Below, one piece after another: positions 1 through 8,131 of a stretch of 64,000 bases of DNA; positions within the stretch are counted from its first letter, which is position 1, and each line of letters opens with the position of its first letter. This DNA is from JAKIWV01 sp963773945. Its GTDB lineage: Archaea; Thermoplasmatota; Thermoplasmata; Lutacidiplasmatales; UBA184. A program made the position numbers and the translations under genes. Where the stretch lies: contig CAVZDD010000004.1 of NCBI GenBank assembly GCA_963773945.1, forward strand, positions 248,001 to 312,000. The letters are read 5' to 3'. The notes under the pieces are model-generated. The model did no database searches. It was not told where the DNA came from and saw only the letters and a program-made list of their open reading frames with translations.

Positions 1-1023
1 CATCGCCCGAGAGGCGGCGGTCACGGACCGGAAGGCGAGCACTTCCTGAGCGGCCGGGACCGGGATCGCGAGGCGCTCGATCGCGGCGCCCTCCCGGATC
101 CCATGGCCGGTCACAAGCAATTCGTCCTTGCCGGTTCGCCGGAGGAGGCCGTCCACCACGAGCAATCCCGCGTTGATGACATCCGCTCGGGCCGCGCTAA
201 TGCCCGGCACCTCTCGGCGTTGGGAGGCCGACATCTCGAACAGGATTCCCTCCAACACTTCGAGGTCCCGACGATTCAACCGGTATCCATGGACGCGTTG
301 CACCGGGTACTCTCGGAGTTCCATCGCAACGCGGGCGAGACAGCGGATTGTGCCGCCGACGCCAAAGATCCGTAGTTTTTCCGAGGGGCGCGGAAGGGAC
401 GTGGCGGCGAGTCGCTCCTGGATGTACTCCTTCGCGGACCCGAGCTCGCGTCGCTTCGGCGGGTCGTGTTCCAAGAACTCCTGGGTGAGCCGGAGCGCGC
501 CGAGGGGCAGGCTGGTCGACCGCTCGAGCTGCCCGCTCCGGGTCGATGCGAGCTGGATCGAGCCGCCGCCCAAGTCGGCGATCAGGTCCCGGTCCAGTTC
601 CCAGGCGGACGCCACCCCCAGGTAACCGAGGCGCGCCTCCTCCTCGCCGCTGATGACGCGCATCAGAATGCCGGTTCGACGCGCGATCCGTTCCACGAAG
701 GCCGGACCGTTCGGTGCGTCGCGCACCGCACTCGTGGCCACGGCGATGGTCGGGGGGTTTCCCATGACCGTAAGGTGTCGAGAGAAGCGAGTCAGAGTGG
801 CCAAGCCCCGCTCGATCGCGGCGGGCGAGAGCGAGAGGTCCTCGCGGACCCCTTTCCCGAGACGAGGGACCTCCTTCACCTCGTAGAGCGTACGGAGACC
901 GCCCTCTCCGGTGACTTCGAAGATGGCCAGTCGGGCGGTATTCGACCCGAGGTCGATGACGGCGAGCTGGCTCACCTCCCCCGCGCGGATGTCGGTGAGG
1001 AGGACGGGAGGGGTCGCGGTCAT
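1..1023 (-). CDS. ppx: Exopolyphosphatase, Ppx/GppA family (C-terminus beyond window)
   Basis: Hydrolyses terminal phosphate from polyphosphate (or pppGpp) in the cytoplasm. The reading frame opens at the ATG at 1023 and runs off the left edge without a stop, so the last part is missing. Family motifs are clear: phosphate-binding VIDLGSNTARL (residues 22-32), AVATSAVRDA (94-103), ISGEEEARLGY (124-134) with the catalytic Glu region, the second phosphate loop DLGGGSIQL (about 148-156), and a GHGIREG segment near residue 305. It is the last visible gene of the minus-strand phosphate block, 64 bases after the CHAD gene. A GTG at residue 17 is an alternative start. Ppx and GppA cannot be separated here; the CHAD neighbour favours polyphosphate. 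Confidence 0.9.
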   Translation of the reverse strand, partial: MTATPPVLLTDIRAGEVSQLAVIDLGSNTARLAIFEVTGEGGLRTLYEVKEVPRLGKGVREDLSLSPAAIERGLATLTRFSRHLTVMGNPPTIAVATSAVRDAPNGPAFVERIARRTGILMRVISGEEEARLGYLGVASAWELDRDLIADLGGGSIQLASTRSGQLERSTSLPLGALRLTQEFLEHDPPKRRELGSAKEYIQERLAATSLPRPSEKLRIFGVGGTIRCLARVAMELREYPVQRVHGYRLNRRDLEVLEGILFEMSASQRREVPGISAARADVINAGLLVVDGLLRRTGKDELLVTGHGIREGAAIERLAIPVPAAQEVLAFRSVTAASRAM

Positions 1024-1087
1024 GCGGAGATTCGTCGTTCGCACGCCCCCCGAAGCTATGAACCCCGCGGACTGGTGATTAGACGGC

Positions 1088-1972
1088 TCACGAGCGTTCC
1101 TTTCCTGGCGGTTCAAGAATGAGCCAGTCGAGCGACTTTCGGGTCCGCTTGCGCTGCATTCGCGCGAGGGCCCGGATCCGCTCGGTCTTGCGGGCCTTCC
1201 GCCACTGCCGTTCCCAGCGGTCGAGATTCTCCCCGGACGGTAGGGACGCGATCCGCTCGGCGACCATGTCGAGGTCGTGCAGTCGGCCCAGGGCTCGTTG
1301 AAGTTTATCGAGGTCCGCCGGTACGCTGTTCGCGGAATGACCCGTCACCCGTCCGACCAGGATTCGCAGCGCGCGGGCGTTCCGAAGGGCGATTCGGAGG
1401 CGGTGAAGACGACGGGTGGAGGGCTTTTTCAGTCCCCGATGGAAGGAGCGAACGACCGTGGCGTGGTGCCGGGCCAGTGCTGCTGCCATTTCGCGGCGGA
1501 GCTGGGAGGGCCCTGGAACCCGGGCGCTGGAAACGTCACGAATTACGGCTTGAAGGAGATGGCGTTCCAACTCAGCTCGGGCGGCCGCGCGGAGCAGTTC
1601 CCGCCCGACCTGTCCTTCGTGCCGGAGGCGAGCTTGAAGACTCTGCCGGAGCTTTCCCTCGATCCCTCCGCCGGACCGGAGGAGGATCGCAATCGCGACA
1701 TCGCGGTCGCGCACCTCCCCGACGAGGCCCGCCAACCGCCGGAGCCGTTGATCCGTCACATCATTGTGCGCGTCGCCTTTCGGGGCCGGGACGAGGAGTC
1801 GATGGGTGACGCGGAGTTCGCGCAGGTCTCGATGCAGGCGATGAAGCGTCTCGGGATCCGGCGTGGTCCGGTACGCGCAGGACCGGAGTCCGCTCTCGGC
1901 CCGAAGACCGGAGCGCGCGATCTCCGCGCGGAGTGCCGTCGCCTCTCGCGCGGTGGGTTTTGAAGTAGGCAT
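1088..1972 (-). CDS. CHAD domain protein (polyphosphate binding)
   Basis: 294 residues, almost all a single CHAD domain. It is helical and very rich in Arg, His and Lys, with the paired basic helices expected of the family: LHRLHRDLRELRVTHRLL (residues about 43-60), RLHRLRIALRNARALRIL (about 191-208) and LGRLHDLDMV (about 232-241). CHAD domains bind inorganic polyphosphate through these conserved His/Arg faces. No CYTH triphosphatase domain is fused. The gene sits 15 bases after the methyltransferase and 64 bases before ppx on the same strand, so a role in polyphosphate storage or targeting is a good inference. Confidence 0.85.
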   Translation of the reverse strand: MPTSKPTAREATALRAEIARSGLRAESGLRSCAYRTTPDPETLHRLHRDLRELRVTHRLLVPAPKGDAHNDVTDQRLRRLAGLVGEVRDRDVAIAILLRSGGGIEGKLRQSLQARLRHEGQVGRELLRAAARAELERHLLQAVIRDVSSARVPGPSQLRREMAAALARHHATVVRSFHRGLKKPSTRRLHRLRIALRNARALRILVGRVTGHSANSVPADLDKLQRALGRLHDLDMVAERIASLPSGENLDRWERQWRKARKTERIRALARMQRKRTRKSLDWLILEPPGKERS

Positions 1973-1987
1973 GCGGAGATCGATCCT

Positions 1988-3499
1988 TCAACCCGCTGAG
2001 GGAGGGCGCTCGAGGGTCACGACCGTCTCACGGAGGGGGAAGCTGCGACGCTGACCGGACCAGCGTCGCCGGGCCACGTCGACCGAGGCGATACGGAATC
2101 CGACCTCGGCCCCCAGTCGCGCGGTCAAGAGGTCTCCCGGAACGTAGGTTCCGGCCAGCAACGAATCCCCGACCACTAGGCGGAAGCGTCCCCCGGGCCG
2201 CAGCGCGCGGTACACGGCCGCGAGCACCGGGCGCAGGTCCAAGAAATACCGCTTCACCACCCCGTGGGCGTCGTCCCTACGGTAACTCCCTTTCCGACCC
2301 ACGTTGCTCCGGATTTGCTGGAGAATCTCGCGCAGCCATGCATCCTCGACATCCTCGGTCTCGAGGTGTGGACGAATCGCCTCCCGGCCGAGGTTATCAC
2401 AGGCCACCATCGATTCCCGGAGCCGACGCAGGTCTGCGTAACTGCGAGCGTACCCGAGCCACGCGAGGTCGAGTTTGTAGTTGTTCACGTAGTCCATCCC
2501 GCTGACGTAGGGCGGACTCGTAACCGCGAGGTCGACCGAACCGGACGGGAGGTCGAGCGCCCGCGCGTCCCGTTGCCATATCTGACCCGGAGGTCCCCAG
2601 TGGGGCCGCGAATGTGCGAGCGTTCGCAGGTCCTCCACCATGGCTGAGATCGCCGCAGCGAACTCGGTCCAAGGATCCCGGAACTCGTCGGCGTCGGGTC
2701 TCCCGTACCCGAGACACGGAGATCGGCGGAGACGACTCACCGGGATCAGGATTCGACCGAAGGCCAGCCGCACGGCCTCCGTGGCCGCCGAGTCCACGGG
2801 GGGAAGCGCATCCCGGAGTTGGGTGAGTCGTTCGAGGGTGGCGGGGAGGAACTGTCGGACGGTCTCCCGAAGGAAGGGCGGGACTCCCGGGCGGCGTCGG
2901 CGGGCGGCACGCAGGACCCGGGTACCCAGCGCCGTGAGTTGGGTCGGGGAAGCCTCGAAACGGATCTTCACCCGCGCCGCGAGCGCGGCCGGCGGCATGA
3001 GCTCGCAACCGAGGGCCCGATGGCCGGCGCGCCGGGCCTCCACGAGGGTCGTGCCGCTGCCCGCGAAGGGGTCGAGGACCGTCGCGCCCCGGGGGAGATC
3101 CTCCCGAGCGATGACGTCGGCGACAAACTCAGCGGAATAGCCTTGGACGTACGGCCACCATCGGTGGACCGGGAGGTCGGTGTTGTCCGAGAATGTGATG
3201 GGGCCCGGATAGCGGCCGAGCACCACGCCGTGCTCCCGAAAGAATCGCTCGACATACTCCTCGGGGTCCCGGAAGTCCTGCCGCCGGTCGAGCTCCGCGT
3301 AATTCGCGAGCAGCCAAAGCCCTCGCCCGATTCGAATGACCTGGCCGCGTTCGGCGAGCGTCTCGAGAAGCGCATTGAGCTCGGATTCCGGCTGGGAGAG
3401 GCGAGAAGAGAGCTGCCGGGTCGTCGAACCGATCGGGCCTGTTTCGGTCAGTGCTCGCCGGAGAGGCCCGGGCAGCGCCCCGGGGTCCGACCGAGCCAT
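1988..3499 (-). CDS. Winged-helix / DNA methyltransferase (N4-cytosine or N6-adenine type)
   Basis: 503 residues. Residues 10-66 look like a winged helix. The SAM-binding motif DPFAGSGTTL is at 143-152 and the catalytic TSPPY motif at 327-331, followed by GMDYVNNYKLDLAWLGY. TSPPY is typical of amino-methyltransferases acting on exocyclic NH2 groups in DNA. The motif order is SAM site first and catalytic site second, with a long helical insert between. No restriction endonuclease is adjacent. It lies between phoU (25 bases upstream) and the CHAD gene (15 bases downstream). DNA is the most likely substrate, but RNA or protein cannot be excluded. Confidence 0.75.
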   Translation of the reverse strand: MARSDPGALPGPLRRALTETGPIGSTTRQLSSRLSQPESELNALLETLAERGQVIRIGRGLWLLANYAELDRRQDFRDPEEYVERFFREHGVVLGRYPGPITFSDNTDLPVHRWWPYVQGYSAEFVADVIAREDLPRGATVLDPFAGSGTTLVEARRAGHRALGCELMPPAALAARVKIRFEASPTQLTALGTRVLRAARRRRPGVPPFLRETVRQFLPATLERLTQLRDALPPVDSAATEAVRLAFGRILIPVSRLRRSPCLGYGRPDADEFRDPWTEFAAAISAMVEDLRTLAHSRPHWGPPGQIWQRDARALDLPSGSVDLAVTSPPYVSGMDYVNNYKLDLAWLGYARSYADLRRLRESMVACDNLGREAIRPHLETEDVEDAWLREILQQIRSNVGRKGSYRRDDAHGVVKRYFLDLRPVLAAVYRALRPGGRFRLVVGDSLLAGTYVPGDLLTARLGAEVGFRIASVDVARRRWSGQRRSFPLRETVVTLERPPSAG

Positions 3500-3524
3500 T
3501 GGACCCTTCCTTCCCGGTCCAAGT

Positions 3525-4265
3525 CTAGGGAAGGGGCTGGGTGGCGGGGGGCGGCGCCGGGATCGATTCGGGGTGTGCGTCCCCGTTGCTCCGCTTCACC
3601 TTGACCGGCCGCTGGGCCGTGATCATGTAGATCACGTCGAGGCCGATGTTAACGGCGTGGTCGGCCAGACGCTCAAAGTAGCGGTTGATGAGGATGTACT
3701 GCGCTCCGACGCGCGGCGACACCGATTGATCGGTCATCTTCTCTACGAGCTCCTGGAACACCTCGTCGTGGAGCGCATCGATGGCATCGTCGGTGCGCAC
3801 AATGTCGCGCACCGGGTCGAGCTGACGTTGGGTGAAGGCGTTGACCGAGGTCTCGATCATCTGGATCGTCAGTTCGGCCATGCGCGACAGGTTGCCGATT
3901 TTGCCGAGGCTCTCCCGGCTCATACCGCGGAGTTTCTCCGCCGCTTCCGCGATATCCCTTGAGTATCGGCCGATCCGGTCGAGGTCCGTCGTAATCTCCA
4001 GGGAGGAGGTGATCGTTCTCAGATCGCTGGCGACCGGCGCATAGAGGGCGATCAATTCGATACACGATTGCTCGACCTTCTGCTTGAGGCCATAGATCTC
4101 CTGGTCCAGCGTAAAGACTTCGTCCGTGTCCCGCCCGTGCCCCTTGTCGAGCGACTGGACGGCCTTGCGGATCGCGAGCACGGCAAGCTCGGACATCGTC
4201 CGCATGTTCTCGTTGAGCCGGTTGAGGGCCTCGGACAGCGCTTTGCGTTCCACAGCGGTCGGCAT
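3525..4265 (-). CDS. phoU: Phosphate transport regulator PhoU
   Basis: 246 residues, two PhoU three-helix repeats. Repeat 1 covers roughly residues 15-105 and contains the metal-site segment ITTDLDRIGRYSRDIAE. Repeat 2 covers about 120-215 and contains YFERLADHAVNIG. PhoU restrains the Pst transporter and signals phosphate sufficiency. A Pro-rich tail follows residue 230. The ATG shares one base with the stop of pstB, so the two are translationally coupled. It is one of two PhoU-type proteins in the operon; the other is the AbrB fusion at 8128-9393. Confidence 0.95.
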   Translation of the reverse strand: MPTAVERKALSEALNRLNENMRTMSELAVLAIRKAVQSLDKGHGRDTDEVFTLDQEIYGLKQKVEQSCIELIALYAPVASDLRTITSSLEITTDLDRIGRYSRDIAEAAEKLRGMSRESLGKIGNLSRMAELTIQMIETSVNAFTQRQLDPVRDIVRTDDAIDALHDEVFQELVEKMTDQSVSPRVGAQYILINRYFERLADHAVNIGLDVIYMITAQRPVKVKRSNGDAHPESIPAPPPATQPLP

Positions 4266-5059
4266 TATCCAAACCTTCCCGTAATGTAGTTCTCGGTCAA
4301 CTTCTGCGCAGGCTGTTCGAAGAGTTTCTGGGTACGGTCGTACTCGATGAGCTCGCCGAGATACATGAACGCGGTAAACTCGGCGACACGCGCGGCCTGC
4401 TGCATATTGTGCGTCACGATCACGACGGTGTAGCTCTTCTTGAGGTCGAAAATCAGATCCTCGATCTTGGCCGTCGCGATGGGGTCGAGGGCCGAGCAGG
4501 GTTCGTCCATCAACAAGACCTCCGGCTCAATGGCGAGGGCCCGGGCGATGCAGAGGCGCTGTTGCTGGCCCCCGGACAGCCGGATGCCCGGACCGTACGG
4601 ATTGTCCTTGACTTCGTCCCAGAGCGCCGCCTGCTTCAAGCTCCGCGTGACGGCAGCGTCGAGCACGGCGCGTTTGCGGATGCCGTTCAGGCGCAGACCG
4701 GCGGCAACATTATCGTAGACCGACATCGTCGGGAAGGGATTGGCCTTCTGAAAGACCATACCAATCCGCCGGCGGACCGAAACGGGGTCCTGGGTGTAGA
4801 TGTCCTCTGCGTCAAGCAGTACTTTCCCTTTGACCCGGGCGCCGGGGGTCACTTCGTGCATACGGTTTAGGCAGCGGATGAGAGTCGACTTGCCGCAGCC
4901 CGATGGACCGATGATTGCGGTGACGGCCTGGGCCGGCACGGCTAAGGAGACGTCCAGCAGGGCCTGTTTGGAGCCGTACCATGCGTCGAGATGGTCGACG
5001 CGCATCTTCATCGAGCCCTCCGCTGGTGAACTCCCGAGGATCCCTCCATCGGCCGCCAT
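4265..5059 (-). CDS. pstB: Phosphate ABC transporter ATP-binding protein PstB
   Basis: 264 residues. Walker A GPSGCGKST is at 51-59, the Q-loop in VFQKANPFPTMSVYDN, the signature LSGGQQQRL near 160 and Walker B LLMDEPCSALDP near 180. The NPFP after the Q-loop and the CSALDP D-loop are typical of PstB. It powers phosphate uptake with PstA and PstC. It starts three bases after pstA ends and overlaps phoU by one base. A shorter start at residue 17 (Met before KMRVDHL) would match the usual PstB length better. Confidence 0.97.
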   Translation of the reverse strand: MAADGGILGSSPAEGSMKMRVDHLDAWYGSKQALLDVSLAVPAQAVTAIIGPSGCGKSTLIRCLNRMHEVTPGARVKGKVLLDAEDIYTQDPVSVRRRIGMVFQKANPFPTMSVYDNVAAGLRLNGIRKRAVLDAAVTRSLKQAALWDEVKDNPYGPGIRLSGGQQQRLCIARALAIEPEVLLMDEPCSALDPIATAKIEDLIFDLKKSYTVVIVTHNMQQAARVAEFTAFMYLGELIEYDRTQKLFEQPAQKLTENYITGRFG

Positions 5060-5062
5060 GAC

Positions 5063-5941
5063 TTACCCGAACCTCCTTCGGAGCGCGAGCCTCGCTCCGA
5101 TGCTGATGATTAACATCATGAAGATGAGCACAAGGGACATGCCCCACGCCGACCCGATCTGGTTCGGCCATGGACTGGTCCCGTAGTAGAAGATGAGGGG
5201 TCCCAGCGCTTCCGTGGGTTTCGTGAACCCTTGGAAGCCGTGGGGGTTACCGAAGGCGGTGATTAGCAGAGGCGCGGTTTCGCCCGCGGAGCGCATAACC
5301 GCCAGAATGGCTCCGGTGATGAGAGCCGAGCGCCCGGTGCTGAGCACTATGTTCAACGTGGCCCGGTAGTGGGGGATGCCTAGCGCGTGGGCGGCCTCGC
5401 GCAGGCTGTTCGGAACCAGACGTAAGGCCTCTTCCGTAGTACGGGTGACCACGGGGATCATGATGATTGCCAAGGCGACCGATCCCGTGAGCGCGCTGAA
5501 GACGATGCCCGGAGCTAGGAGGTAAAAGAGGGAGTACACGAAGACCCCCACGACAATTGAGGGGAACCCGGTCATGACGTCGGAGAAGAAGCTCACCGGT
5601 CGGCCGAGGCTGAGTCTGTCCTTTCGGGCGTACTCCGACAAGTAGATTCCGGCGAGGATGCCTACGGGAATCGCGATGAGCGAGGAAAGCCCGACGAGTA
5701 CCAGCGAGCCCGAAATCGCGGGCCAGACGCCCCCGTAGGAACAGTTCGGGTCCAGCTGGAAGCTGCACGGAACCGTTTCTGGACCTGTCAGGAAGGTAAT
5801 GCTGAGAACGCGGCCCCCGATAGAGGCTGCCGTGTACAGGATGCTTCCGAGGGGGATGAGCGCCACCACGACGCACGCGAGCGCTACTCCGCTGACGATC
5901 CAGTTGACCCATCGGCGACGGGCATTACGGTCGAATCTCAT
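5063..5941 (-). CDS. pstA: Phosphate ABC transporter permease PstA
   Basis: 292 residues with six predicted membrane segments: one at about 15-37 and five in the ABC transporter fold from about 80 onward. The EAA loop is seen as LRLVPNSLREAAHALGIP. An extracytoplasmic loop between helices 1 and 2 carries two Cys (PCSFQLDPNCSY), which could form a disulfide. Its start overlaps the pstC stop by four bases. It forms the phosphate channel together with PstC. Confidence 0.96.
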   Translation of the reverse strand: MRFDRNARRRWVNWIVSGVALACVVVALIPLGSILYTAASIGGRVLSITFLTGPETVPCSFQLDPNCSYGGVWPAISGSLVLVGLSSLIAIPVGILAGIYLSEYARKDRLSLGRPVSFFSDVMTGFPSIVVGVFVYSLFYLLAPGIVFSALTGSVALAIIMIPVVTRTTEEALRLVPNSLREAAHALGIPHYRATLNIVLSTGRSALITGAILAVMRSAGETAPLLITAFGNPHGFQGFTKPTEALGPLIFYYGTSPWPNQIGSAWGMSLVLIFMMLIISIGARLALRRRFG

Positions 5942-6894
5942 TCGATACGACCCCCGGTCCCGCGAAGGAGGCGGGAAACCAGAACCTGGGCGAAGACGTT
6001 GATGACGAGCGTGATGAGGAGGAGGACGAGGGCAGCCTCAATGATGGAATCCACTTCCAGGGAGGCCGGCGGTGCGGAGAAGAATTCGTTTGCAATGAGG
6101 CTCGCGATGGATTGGCCTTGGGAAAACAGTGAGGTCGGGATAGCATCCCGGTTCCCGATGGTCATCGTGACCGCCATGGTCTCCCCGACCGCGCGACCCA
6201 GACCCAGTATGATGGCCGCCACGATACCGACGCGGGAATAGGACAGCACTGACATTCGGGTCGCCTCCCAGCGGGTCGCTCCGAGGCTGAGGGCGGCCTC
6301 CCGTTGGTTGGACGGTACAGCCCGAAGCGCCTCCCGAGAAATCGACGAAATCGTCGGGATGATCATGATCGCGAGGATGACCCCCGCGGTCAGAACATCG
6401 ATGCCATTGTGGGCGCCAGAGAAGATCGGAACGATCGAATTCAAGGGGGCGAGGGACGGTTCGACAGTTTTGGCCATGAACGGAACTAGGACCGCGATTC
6501 CCCAAAGCCCGAACACAACAGAAGGAACGGCCGCGAGCAACTCCACGACGTACCCGAGGGGAGCCGAGAGCCAGCCGGGAGCGAGTTCGGAGAGGAAGAT
6601 CGCAATGAAGAGACTGATGGGAACGGCGATGACCAAGCCGATTGCCGAGGTAAGGAGGGTGCCGTAGATGAACGGGAGGGCCCCGAAGATCTGATGGGTA
6701 GGGTCCCAACGGCTCCCGACGATGAACCCGATACCGAATCGGGCGAGCGAGAGCTTCGACGCTTCGAACAGCACCACGATGATCGCCGCCAAGAGCGCCA
6801 GGATGCCGACCGCCACGAGGGCGGTAACATAGTGGAAGAGGTTGTCGAGGATGCGCGGAATCCGGCGTCGGCTGGGCCCTCGGGCGCGGATCAT
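5938..6894 (-). CDS. pstC: Phosphate ABC transporter permease PstC
   Basis: 318 residues with six hydrophobic segments. The first lies at about 20-45, and the phosphate-permease core starts at about 85 (YGTLLTSAIGLVIAVPISLF). The EAA-type loop is LRAVPSNQREAALSLGATRWE, followed by a GLGRAVGETMAV segment typical of PstC. The gene lies 31 bases after the pstS stop and overlaps pstA by four bases. Confidence 0.96.
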   Translation of the reverse strand: MIRARGPSRRRIPRILDNLFHYVTALVAVGILALLAAIIVVLFEASKLSLARFGIGFIVGSRWDPTHQIFGALPFIYGTLLTSAIGLVIAVPISLFIAIFLSELAPGWLSAPLGYVVELLAAVPSVVFGLWGIAVLVPFMAKTVEPSLAPLNSIVPIFSGAHNGIDVLTAGVILAIMIIPTISSISREALRAVPSNQREAALSLGATRWEATRMSVLSYSRVGIVAAIILGLGRAVGETMAVTMTIGNRDAIPTSLFSQGQSIASLIANEFFSAPPASLEVDSIIEAALVLLLITLVINVFAQVLVSRLLRGTGGRIE

Positions 6895-6925
6895 GTCGCC
6901 ACCGAGAGCCCTGCCCTTTCTTAGT

Positions 6926-8131
6926 TCACGTGCACGTGGGTACTGCGGCCCCTCCGTACGTGATCGAGGCGATGGTAGTCACGTCGATCGCCAGCACGCT
7001 CGCCGGCAGCACGATGTAGTCCACCGCCGGGGCGAAGGTTTGCCCTTCGGTGGCGTTGACCATCCAGTTCAGCCAGTTGACGAGGTCCTCCGCCTTCGAC
7101 AAGGTGTACGGGTTTCCGGATCCCGCGTAGGCAGTGTCCAGAGCGGTGTACACCATGACGTAGGTGAAGGTGACGATCGGGTAGTCTCCGGCCCCGTTCG
7201 CATTGATCAGCGACACGTTGAACCAGCTCTCGCCACCGGAGGGTAGCGGCTGGCCATTGTTCGCTGTCGCTACGGCGTCGGCCAAGGCCGAAGCTCCGTC
7301 AGCCAGGGATGCCTTGACGAAGGCGCCCGAGGGGTTCTTAACGGCGCCGAAGGTGATTCCAGATTGCAGGGCGTAGACTAGATCGACATAACCAATCGAA
7401 TCGCTAATGTCTTGTACGTCACCCGCAACCCCCGAGTTTCCCTTGGCCCCCGTTCCCACCGGCCAGGTGGGGAGGGTGGTCTTCCCATAATCCTTAGCCC
7501 ACGTGGCGTTGTCGTGGGTGAGGAAGTCGGTGAAGGCGAAGCTGGTTCCGCTTCCATCGGACCGGTGCACTACACTGATCGGTTGGTTGGGGAAGGTGAT
7601 CCCTGGGTTAATCGCCTGAAGGCCACTGGTGTTCCAGTTCGTCAGGATGCCGAGGTATATCCCGGCGAGAATCGTTCCCGTGAAGTTGACCGTCTGGGTG
7701 ATGCCCGGTAGGTGGTAGATGATCGCTATCGCCCCCGCCGATTCGGGTATCTCGAGCACGCCGGGAATGGCGGCCCGTTGGGTCGTGTTCAAGGGTGCGT
7801 CGCTCGCTCCGAAGTCCACCGTCTTCGCGGTGATCTGGCTGATTCCCGCACTGCTACCGACGGACTGGTAGTTAACGCTGCTCGTCTTGTAGGCGATCTC
7901 CCACACATCCATCAGCGGCGCCACCAGCGTCGAACCCGCTCCAAGGAGGTCCGTCGAAGCGCATGCGTTCCCTGTGGTGGAGTTCTTGCTCTTCGGGGTG
8001 AGGTACCCGGCGGCGTAGAGTCCCGCCACCACCACGACGATCACTACGATGACCGCGATCGCAGCGTAAAGTCCTGCGCGGCTCGGTGCCTTGGTCTGAA
8101 TGGTCTCGCTCGGTTGGTTTGGTGCGCTCAT
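6926..8131 (-). CDS. pstS: Phosphate-binding protein PstS, membrane anchored
   Basis: 401 residues. A cytoplasmic N-tail of about 18 residues is followed by a hydrophobic anchor (about 20-45) and then the periplasmic-binding fold. Phosphate-contact segments are visible: GAGSTLVAPLM (about 65), VGSSAGI, DFGASDAPL, RSDGSGTSFAFTDFL and GNSGVAGDV. There is no Cys lipobox, so it is probably held by an uncleaved or signal-peptidase-I-type segment. It is rich in Asn, Thr and Ser, like archaeal surface proteins. Its ATG overlaps the stop of the AbrB-PhoU regulator by four bases, so expression is directly linked to that gene. Confidence 0.95.
   Translation of the reverse strand: MSAPNQPSETIQTKAPSRAGLYAAIAVIVVIVVVVAGLYAAGYLTPKSKNSTTGNACASTDLLGAGSTLVAPLMDVWEIAYKTSSVNYQSVGSSAGISQITAKTVDFGASDAPLNTTQRAAIPGVLEIPESAGAIAIIYHLPGITQTVNFTGTILAGIYLGILTNWNTSGLQAINPGITFPNQPISVVHRSDGSGTSFAFTDFLTHDNATWAKDYGKTTLPTWPVGTGAKGNSGVAGDVQDISDSIGYVDLVYALQSGITFGAVKNPSGAFVKASLADGASALADAVATANNGQPLPSGGESWFNVSLINANGAGDYPIVTFTYVMVYTALDTAYAGSGNPYTLSKAEDLVNWLNWMVNATEGQTFAPAVDYIVLPASVLAIDVTTIASITYGGAAVPTCT

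Noticed and set aside
2264..2647. Long plus-strand frames opposite the methyltransferase and other minus-strand genes
   Set aside because: They are antisense to clear family members, Arg- and Pro-rich, with no motifs. High GC keeps such frames open.
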